Origin: JAQVSH01 sp964349835
GTDB taxonomy: Bacteria > Bacteroidota > Bacteroidia > Bacteroidales > UBA4181
NCBI GenBank assembly: GCA_964349835.1
Contig: CAYGID010000066.1
Span: 1-13,206 of the forward strand
Length of the DNA stretch: 13,206 nt
Reading direction: 5' to 3'
Of the stretch, positions 8,112 through 13,206 are shown one piece after another. Within the stretch, counting starts at the first letter, position 1; each line of letters opens with the position of its first letter. The notes beneath the pieces were generated by a model. It saw only the letters and a list, made by a program, of their open reading frames with translations. It did no database searches and had not been told where the DNA came from. Made by a program: the position numbers and the translations under genes.

Positions 8112-8603
8112 ATGGAAAGCTTTGCAGCCATCGATTTCGAAACAGCCAATAGTCATCGCACCAGTGTGTGCAGTGTGGGCATTGTGGTTGTGATTGATGG
8201 CGCTGAGGCAGGACGGTTTTACAGCCTTGTGCGACCCTATCCCAATTTCTACTCTTACTGGGCAACGGAGTGCCATGGACTTACGGCTCAGGATACGGCC
8301 TATGCCCCTTTATTCCCCGACGTATGGGCCAAGATTGCTCCGCACTTAGTAGGATTGCCTCTGGTGGCGCACAATAAAGGGTTCGATGAACCGTGCCTGA
8401 TTAAATGCCACGAGTATTACAATATGCCCTATCCCAACTATCCGTTTTATTGTACGTTACAAGCCTCACGGCGACAGTTTCCGCACCTGCAGAACCACCA
8501 ACTACACACCGTTTCGGCACATATTGGCTACATATTGGAGAAACACCACCACGCCCTTGCCGACGCCGAAGCGTGTGCCGAAATTGCTAAACGAATTTTG
8601 TAA
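8112..8603 (+). CDS. DEDDh-family 3'-5' exonuclease (DnaQ/epsilon-like)
   Basis: With the start at 8112 this is a 163-residue stand-alone exonuclease domain. Motif I is AIDFET (Asp8, Glu10), motif II is AHNKGFD (Asp92) and motif III is HHALADA (His146, Asp151), giving the complete DEDDh metal-binding set. CHGLTAQDT in between is typical of the epsilon-like branch. The motif II Ala of HNAxFD is Lys here, a mild deviation. Such proteins remove nucleotides from 3' ends of DNA or RNA; there is no polymerase, helicase or BRCT domain to point to a partner. An in-frame ATG at 8091 would add MPFLASP, but it abuts the -7 promoter element and MESFAAIDFET is the usual N-terminus, so 8112 is preferred. 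The 3' end overlaps the convergent ADP-ribosylglycohydrolase gene by 17 bp. Family call sure; biological role unknown. Confidence 0.92.
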   Translation: MESFAAIDFETANSHRTSVCSVGIVVVIDGAEAGRFYSLVRPYPNFYSYWATECHGLTAQDTAYAPLFPDVWAKIAPHLVGLPLVAHNKGFDEPCLIKCHEYYNMPYPNYPFYCTLQASRRQFPHLQNHQLHTVSAHIGYILEKHHHALADAEACAEIAKRIL

Positions 8604-9345
8604 CCACCGCTCTCATTTCGGGGGGTAGGTAGGAGAGGGCCTTTTCGGCAAGCGGAGCAGGTACGCCATAGAGCGCCTCGGCAATGCTTCCGGCTATGGC
8701 TGCAATGGTATCTGTATCGCCTCCAATAGAGACAGCCAGACGGATGGCATGTTCAAAGTCGGTACTTTCGAGCACGCACACAAGAGCCTGGGGCACCGTT
8801 ATCTGACAGGTTTCATTAAAGGTGTTGGTTTCGCGAATGGCATCGCAAGAGGAGGGGAGTGAATAGCCATAGGTTTCTGTAACTAACTGCTGAATTGCTG
8901 CTTTAGGACTACCTGTTCGGGCCTGAAAGATGGCATCGGCTACACACAAGGCACCGCGTATCCCCTCCGGGTGGTTGTGTGTGCACTCGGCCGATTGGCG
9001 AGCCCACTTCAATATCTCCTCCCTGCTGTTAGAAAACCAGGCGCAGGGCGAGACACGCATAGCCGAACCATTCCCGTAGCTGTTGTAGGGCTCAGGGTGT
9101 TTAGCGCGCAGCCATGCCCCGAAAGAGCCCCCATACGACCCTTTGGGCGAGGGATACCTAGCGCACCAATCCCGCAAAGCGTCTGCAAAAGGAATGCCTT
9201 TCAGCAACGCATCGGCAACCGCCACCGTACAGATGGTATCGTCGGTAAACGCACAGTCGTCGGTAAATAATTGAAAATCGGTGCTCAAATGGTTGTTAAA
9301 CTCAAATCGAGAGCCTACTATATCGCCGATAATTGCGCCTGTCAT
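8587..9345 (-). CDS. ADP-ribosylglycohydrolase family protein (DraG/ARH-like)
   Basis: This 252-residue protein belongs to the family that hydrolyses ADP-ribose from modified proteins or nucleic acids using two Mg ions. The N-terminus GAIIGDIVGSRFE (3-15), FTDDT (33-37), GNGSAMRVSP (91-100), HNHPEG (123-128) and SIGGDTDTIAAIAGS (206-220) are all present. By analogy with characterised members, Thr34-Asp35-Asp36 and Asp210-Asp212-Thr213 are the metal ligands. The length is that of the compact bacterial form, with no fused domain. It lies 40 bp behind the HsdR gene on the same strand and could share its transcript. No ADP-ribosyltransferase is seen in the window, so the target is unknown: it might reverse a phage- or toxin-borne modification, or be housekeeping. 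Its base composition matches the host-like genes on the left. Confidence 0.92.
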   Translation of the reverse strand: MTGAIIGDIVGSRFEFNNHLSTDFQLFTDDCAFTDDTICTVAVADALLKGIPFADALRDWCARYPSPKGSYGGSFGAWLRAKHPEPYNSYGNGSAMRVSPCAWFSNSREEILKWARQSAECTHNHPEGIRGALCVADAIFQARTGSPKAAIQQLVTETYGYSLPSSCDAIRETNTFNETCQITVPQALVCVLESTDFEHAIRLAVSIGGDTDTIAAIAGSIAEALYGVPAPLAEKALSYLPPEMRAVVTKFV

Positions 9346-9385
9346 GAGGTTGTTATAATTTGGATGCTGCTATTTCAACTTGCTG

Positions 9386-11779
9386 TTATGCAACGCTTTG
9401 TTTGTAAAGATGTTTCTGAAATTCAATGAAAAGCCGACTGATGTTGCCGACATCCCCCAGAATCTCTTTTGCATCTTCTAAAGATTGATATTTGTTGGTG
9501 AGCAAGATGGGCAGTTTCTCCTGGTCGAGTTCGTCGACTCCTGACTCGATATACTTGCTCAACACAAACGTGATAAATTCTTTCTGTTTCTCATTCAGCA
9601 AAGCAAAAATGGTTGCCTCGGCTGCTTTGGCTCTCGCTTCGCGCGTCATGGCCACATAATCGCCGTTGAACACATATTCCAACACATCGTACAGGTCGCT
9701 TTTCTCCATATTGATCAGCTTCTGCAAAGTGCAAAGGTCGGCCTTCGGGAACCCTGCCTCATCTAACTTTTCGAGTAAAGTTCGTCGGGTACCGGGGTTA
9801 CTCCATAGTTTTCGTAACTCTTCCTCGTCTCTGAAAAGGTTAGGGAGCTCTCCAAACAGTGTCTGCAAAAACTCCTCGGCCGATACGGGTCGACCGTCTG
9901 CGCTCCAGAACGATGTGGATACCATATGTTGGATCTCTCTTTCCTTGCCACGAGCCAGTTTTACTATAATTCTTTTGGGACAAACGCAGGGCGTTTCACC
10001 ACATTTATAACATGGTTGAGGAGGTTCGCTCGTGTCGCAAATACACTCTCTTTTTCCACATACCGGGCAGGGCGCAGGGGGTACGAACTCGCACTCGCAG
10101 GGATTCTTGCCACACTTTTTGCATGGTTCTTCTGCAAGGGGTTCGCCATCCCACTCGGGATCCGAAAAGTGCTTATAGGCATCCACAAAATCGTAGATGG
10201 TGAAGAACTCTTTCCCGTCGAACAGGCGCGTTCCGCGACCGACAATTTGCTTGAACTCAACAATTGAATTTACCCTACGCAGAAGTACGATGTTCCGGAT
10301 ATTCCTGGCATCTACGCCGGTAGAGAGCTTCTGTGAGGTGGTGAGAATGGTGGGAATCGTCTTTTCGTTATCCTGGAACTCGCGCAACAATCGCTCACCC
10401 TCTTCTCCATCGTTGGCAGTTACCCGCACACAATAGAAGGCATCCTTGCTCCTGGCATTCTGGTTCACCAGATCTCTGATTAACGCTGCATGAGCTTGAT
10501 TGGCACAGAAAATGAGTGCTTTCTCGTTTTGGGTGCTCTCTTCCAGATAAATATTGACTCTTTTAGCTTCGCGTTCTACTATCTCGATGGTGCGGTTAAA
10601 ATCTTTCTCCTCGTAGAGTTTTCCCTTCTCAATTTCTCCCTCAACCACGGTGTCATCGGAAGTGTACATGTAATCGTCGAGCGTTGTCTTGATGCGTTTT
10701 ACCTTGAAAGGAGTGAGGAAACCATCATTGATGCCCTCCTTCAGGGAGTAGACATATACTGGTTCGCCGAAGTAGCGGTAGGTATCAATATTATCGGCTC
10801 TTTTTGGCGTTGCCGTAAGCCCTAACTGCACAGCCGGGCCAAAATACTCCATGATTCCCCGCCAGTTGCTCTCATCGTTGGCCCCACCGCGATGACACTC
10901 ATCGATGATGATAAAATCGAAATAATCTTTTGGGTATTCACCAAAGTAAGGCGTAGGTTCTCCTTCTGCATCGTTACCGCTCATAAAGGTCTGAAAGATG
11001 GTGAAGAAAATGCTGCCGTTGGTGGGAACACGTCCCTTCTTGCGGATCTCATCCGGTTTAATGCGAACCAATGCATCATCGGGAAAAGCGGAGAATGAGT
11101 TGTAAGCCTGGTCGGCCAGAATATTACGGTCGGCCAGAAAGAGGATTCTCGGTCGGCGAGCGCCGTCGCGCTGTAAGGTCCAACGTGTTAAAAACAGCTT
11201 CCAGGCAATTTGAAAGGCGATCGCTGTTTTCCCGGTTCCGGTGGCAAGAGTAAGCAAGATGCGTTGTTGTCCGTTTGCCAGAGCCTCCAGGGCATTCTTC
11301 ACCGCAATCTCCTGATAATATCGGAGTTGCCAAGTGCCGCTTTTATCCTGAAAGGGGATGTTGGCAAACTTCTCCCTCCATTCGTTCTGTTGCGCAAATG
11401 TTTTGTTCCAGAGTTCATCGGGCGTCAAGTACGCAGTTACAAGACCCTCATTGCCGGATTTCATGCAGATTTGGTAGATCTCTTTGCCGTTGGTACTGTA
11501 GGTGGTGTCCAGTTGCAATTTCTCTGCATACATTTTTGCCTGCCTCACCCCTTCACCCACCGGTTGGTGCGCACTCTTCGCCTCGATGACTGCCAGCTTG
11601 ATACCTTTGTAGACCAGCACATAGTCGGCGATCTCCTTCTTGCCACGTCCACCACCGGTTTGTATCTTGCCTTCGGTGATATGGTACTCGCGAAGGATTT
11701 TCGAGCCTTCTGCCACGCCCCAACCGCACGCTTTGAGCATGGGATCAATCAATTCTGCCCTGGTTTCCGCTTCGTTCAT
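9386..11779 (-). CDS. hsdR: Type I restriction endonuclease R subunit, EcoEI-type
   Basis: The 797 residues show the motor/nuclease subunit layout. The N-terminal nuclease fold has Asp52 (EIADYVLVY) and IEAK with Glu66 and Lys68, the PD-(D/E)xK core. The SF2 helicase follows: ATGTGKT (179-185), DECH (293-296), LTATP (321-325) and QIVGRGTRL (511-519). A Cys-rich stretch (553-600) comes next, then a helical C-terminus (about 610-790) like the EcoEI_R_C domain. HsdR normally joins two HsdM and one HsdS, translocates unmethylated DNA with ATP and cuts away from the site. Neither HsdM nor HsdS is in the window; they may lie beyond the right edge, or this may be a solitary enzyme. It is 49 bp behind the DUF5131 gene and 40 bp ahead of the ADP-ribosylglycohydrolase gene. 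An A-rich leader precedes ATG 11779. Hand-counted lines are about 42-52% G+C, like the rest of the genome. Confidence 0.92.
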   Translation of the reverse strand: MNEAETRAELIDPMLKACGWGVAEGSKILREYHITEGKIQTGGGRGKKEIADYVLVYKGIKLAVIEAKSAHQPVGEGVRQAKMYAEKLQLDTTYSTNGKEIYQICMKSGNEGLVTAYLTPDELWNKTFAQQNEWREKFANIPFQDKSGTWQLRYYQEIAVKNALEALANGQQRILLTLATGTGKTAIAFQIAWKLFLTRWTLQRDGARRPRILFLADRNILADQAYNSFSAFPDDALVRIKPDEIRKKGRVPTNGSIFFTIFQTFMSGNDAEGEPTPYFGEYPKDYFDFIIIDECHRGGANDESNWRGIMEYFGPAVQLGLTATPKRADNIDTYRYFGEPVYVYSLKEGINDGFLTPFKVKRIKTTLDDYMYTSDDTVVEGEIEKGKLYEEKDFNRTIEIVEREAKRVNIYLEESTQNEKALIFCANQAHAALIRDLVNQNARSKDAFYCVRVTANDGEEGERLLREFQDNEKTIPTILTTSQKLSTGVDARNIRNIVLLRRVNSIVEFKQIVGRGTRLFDGKEFFTIYDFVDAYKHFSDPEWDGEPLAEEPCKKCGKNPCECEFVPPAPCPVCGKRECICDTSEPPQPCYKCGETPCVCPKRIIVKLARGKEREIQHMVSTSFWSADGRPVSAEEFLQTLFGELPNLFRDEEELRKLWSNPGTRRTLLEKLDEAGFPKADLCTLQKLINMEKSDLYDVLEYVFNGDYVAMTREARAKAAEATIFALLNEKQKEFITFVLSKYIESGVDELDQEKLPILLTNKYQSLEDAKEILGDVGNISRLFIEFQKHLYKQSVA
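9980..10123 (-). repeat. Three tandem CxxCxxxxCxC modules inside HsdR
   Basis: Residues 553-600 of the HsdR hold three copies of C-x2-C-x4-C-x-C: CKKCGKNPCEC (553-563), CPVCGKRECIC (571-581) and CYKCGETPCVC (590-600). They start 18 and 19 residues apart and are joined by short Pro/Glu-rich linkers. Each copy has four cysteines, enough to hold one zinc ion, twelve in total. The stretch sits between the last helicase motif and the C-terminal domain, where it could contact DNA or a partner subunit. Zinc binding is inferred from the cysteine spacing. Some restriction subunits of this subfamily may carry similar knuckles, so novelty is uncertain. Confidence 0.85.
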
Positions 11780-11828
11780 TATCTTTTTTTGAATAAAAAT
11801 AATGCTAAGTGTTGAGATATTTATCTGC

Positions 11829-12581
11829 TTATACTACAGAAAACTGCTTTTTAATTACTTCCGGATACTGGTGTAGCACCTTACCATCAAGCTCTTTCCC
11901 GTTGAGTTTTTTATTTCTTTTCACTTTGTCGGCGCCCCAGGTGCCCCATTGTTTAAAGAAAAACGCAACATCTTTCTCTTCGCATTGACGTTTGATACTT
12001 TGAACCCATTCTTTATCCATTGGTCTTGCTTTGTTTCCGCTTTCACCGCCCACAATTACCCAGTCAATATTGGCAAGATTGATAACTCCCAAATCTTCTA
12101 AAAGAGGTTCAACAGAAAGGAAAAGAACGGACGCTTTTATGCCTCTTAATTGATCAATTCTGGGTAAACCTTCTTTTTTATTATCTACTGTAACTCCTAT
12201 CCATATGTTTTTAGGGGCAGCTCTTTTCTCAAAATAAACTTTCATTCTTGATGCCCTCTTAGTTAGAATTTGATAAGTATGATAAGGCGTTTTTTCAATC
12301 ACGTCGAAAATGCTATCCAAATAATCTTCAGGCATCTCCTCATGAAAGATATCACTCATCGAATTCACGAAGAAAACAGTTGGTTTTTTCCTTTTAAAAG
12401 GGTCGTTTAAACGATTTGGAACAATGTTGAATGTGAAACCGTTTTCATACCCTTTCACTCCCATGGCCTGTAATCGAATAGCCATAGTTTCAGCATAACA
12501 GTTTTTGCATCCGGCACTAATTTTTGTGCAGCCGGCAGTTGGATTCCATGTATGCTCTGTCCATTCAATTTTGTGTGCCAT
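11829..12581 (-). CDS. Phage Gp37/Gp68 family (DUF5131) three-Cys-motif protein
   Basis: From ATG 12581 this is a 250-residue protein with the hallmarks of the Gp37/Gp68 (PF07505) family. They are IEWTEHTWNPTAGC near the N-terminus, the three-cysteine motif Cys18-x6-Cys25-x2-Cys28 ending in CYAE, then VFFVNSMSDIFHEEMP, YQILTKRASR, IWIGVTVDN, LFLSVEPLLEDLG, WVIVGGESG and FFKQWGTWG. The cysteine cluster at the head of a barrel-like protein recalls radical-SAM enzymes, to which the family has been likened; a bound iron-sulfur cluster and its reaction are inference. The frame stays open upstream to an ATG at 12713, but that extension overlaps the TcmP gene and lacks family similarity. TAG of the TcmP gene (12584-12586) is 2 bp from this ATG, so the two are very likely translationally coupled. 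The gene is AT-rich (32-38% G+C in counted lines). It may have come with a phage or defence island. Confidence 0.9.
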   Translation of the reverse strand: MAHKIEWTEHTWNPTAGCTKISAGCKNCYAETMAIRLQAMGVKGYENGFTFNIVPNRLNDPFKRKKPTVFFVNSMSDIFHEEMPEDYLDSIFDVIEKTPYHTYQILTKRASRMKVYFEKRAAPKNIWIGVTVDNKKEGLPRIDQLRGIKASVLFLSVEPLLEDLGVINLANIDWVIVGGESGNKARPMDKEWVQSIKRQCEEKDVAFFFKQWGTWGADKVKRNKKLNGKELDGKVLHQYPEVIKKQFSVV

Positions 12582-12583
12582 GA

Positions 12584-13206
12584 CTATATATTTTGGATAA
12601 TCTGGTTCGCTATCTTTTTGGCATTTTGGTTGTTTGATGCGAATACAAAGTGAAATATTGGAGAACCATTTCTGTTTCTCAAGACTAAGGGGTCTTCGGT
12701 TACATATTCCCATATGGTTTTCAAGCGCTCAGCATATAATCGTGCAATCTTTTCAATAGGTTGCGATACTTTTGCAATGATTTCTTCTTCGCCAAAAAGC
12801 GTTTGCACCTTTTCTTCTATGTAAAAATGGCTTCGGATCTCCTCAATAGTTAATCCAAAAAAAGATTGTAGTTTGTCGCTAAATTCTAATTTCCCTGCTC
12901 TATCAAGTAAGCGGTTCACAATTACTCCGGTTGGAACCAAAATCCAAATATCGGAACGAGTACCTTTCAATTCGGCGATAGAATTCCAATTTATCTGCAT
13001 TCCAAAAGGGTCAAGGAATACCAATGCTGCATAACCTTTTTTGTTTAACGCCTTAGAAAGCTCTACCAATTGATGGTTTGCATCACCAGATCTATACGCA
13101 ATCGTTTTTTCTTTATATTTTTCGCTCAATTTTTCTTTTAGCTTCTTTATTGATGACTCATTCTTGTCAATGAAGTAATAATAATCAAAATACAAATCTG
13201 TTAACC
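12584..13206 (-). CDS. tcmP: Three-Cys-motif partner protein (TcmP-like), 5' end beyond window
   Basis: The frame is open to the right edge (visible residues LTDLYFDYYYFIDKNE onward, about 207), so the N-terminus is missing. Matches to the TcmP family are YYYFIDKNE, RSGDANHQLVE, ALVFLDPFGMQINW and DIWILVPTG. These proteins regularly sit beside a Gp37/Gp68 three-Cys protein, exactly as here, 2 bp downstream. The order of an acidic residue after one strand (FIDKNE), SGDAN after the next and LDPFG after a third resembles motifs of a Rossmann-type SAM methyltransferase; the glycine-rich first motif would lie in the missing N-terminus. That enzyme reading is inference, and no activity is established for the family to my knowledge. 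The C-terminus (IFHFVFASNNQNAKKIANQI) is typical too. It is strongly AT-rich (lines at 28-38% G+C). A TTG codon at 13195-13193 could act as a start, but the open frame beyond it suggests otherwise. Confidence 0.85.
   Translation of the reverse strand, partial: LTDLYFDYYYFIDKNESSIKKLKEKLSEKYKEKTIAYRSGDANHQLVELSKALNKKGYAALVFLDPFGMQINWNSIAELKGTRSDIWILVPTGVIVNRLLDRAGKLEFSDKLQSFFGLTIEEIRSHFYIEEKVQTLFGEEEIIAKVSQPIEKIARLYAERLKTIWEYVTEDPLVLRNRNGSPIFHFVFASNNQNAKKIANQIIQNI

Noticed and set aside
9980..10123. Regular spacing at the Cys-rich segment considered as a CRISPR or DNA repeat
   Set aside because: The periodicity is at protein level (CxxCxxxxCxC); the DNA copies differ and are only 18-19 codons apart.
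11780..11828. Own promoter for hsdR: a TATTTTTA resembling TAnnTTTG
   Set aside because: It is one base off and has no TTTG at the -33 distance; AT-rich sequence makes such matches cheap.
12582..12713. Upstream start for the DUF5131 gene at ATG 12713, adding 44 residues
   Set aside because: The extension overlaps the TcmP coding region in another frame and lacks family similarity; MAHKIEWTEHTWNP at 12581 is the usual N-terminus.
13193..13195. TTG as the true start of the TcmP-like gene
   Set aside because: The frame continues open to the edge and the family has more N-terminal sequence, so the gene is better treated as truncated by the window.
1..13206. tRNA, rRNA, insertion-sequence transposase or integrase
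   Set aside because: No cloverleaf, ribosomal sequence, DDE or tyrosine-recombinase motif, or terminal inverted repeat was seen on either strand.

Overview
The window looks like a scaffold piece from a Bacteroidetes genome, most likely order Bacteroidales. The signs are a TAnnTTTG-type promoter, A-rich rather than Shine-Dalgarno-like leaders, a lipoprotein glycosidase beside a sugar porter, and DUF5107-TPR and DUF1835/DUF3658 proteins. Seven genes lie wholly inside the window, one runs off each end, and a 100-base run of N sits inside one gene. Nothing here names a species.

Left part (1-7965, all minus strand): a compact sugar-utilisation operon, read right to left. A 12-helix sugar/H+ symporter is followed after 15 bp by a lipoprotein glycoside hydrolase of family 2 type. 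After 7 bp comes a cytoplasmic DUF5107 (mutarotase-like) protein with a TPR array, and after 18 bp a DUF1835/DUF3658 protein cut by the left edge. A reasonable reading is that the lipoprotein enzyme splits a glycoside outside the cytoplasm, the porter imports the released sugar, and the DUF5107 protein handles it inside. No SusC/SusD pair, hybrid two-component regulator or ECF sigma factor is present, so this is not a classical polysaccharide utilisation locus. The substrate cannot be read from the sequence.

Middle (7966-9345): a 146 bp divergent intergenic region, then a short DEDDh 3'-5' exonuclease on the plus strand. It meets an ADP-ribosylglycohydrolase-family gene tail to tail with a 17 bp overlap. 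A good Bacteroidetes promoter match lies so close to the first ATG of the exonuclease that the second ATG (8112) is the better start.

Right part (9386-13206, minus strand): a defence-like block. Transcription order is a TcmP-like three-Cys-motif partner protein (cut by the right edge), then a Gp37/Gp68 (DUF5131) protein 2 bp later, then an EcoEI-type HsdR restriction subunit 49 bp later, then the ADP-ribosylglycohydrolase 40 bp later. No HsdM or HsdS is in the window. The first two genes are clearly more AT-rich (about 34% G+C in hand-counted lines) than everything else (about 49%), which suggests separate acquisition. The HsdR carries three tandem CxxCxxxxCxC modules between its helicase and C-terminal domains. 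The TcmP/DUF5131 pair feeding into HsdR is the best candidate for an under-described system.
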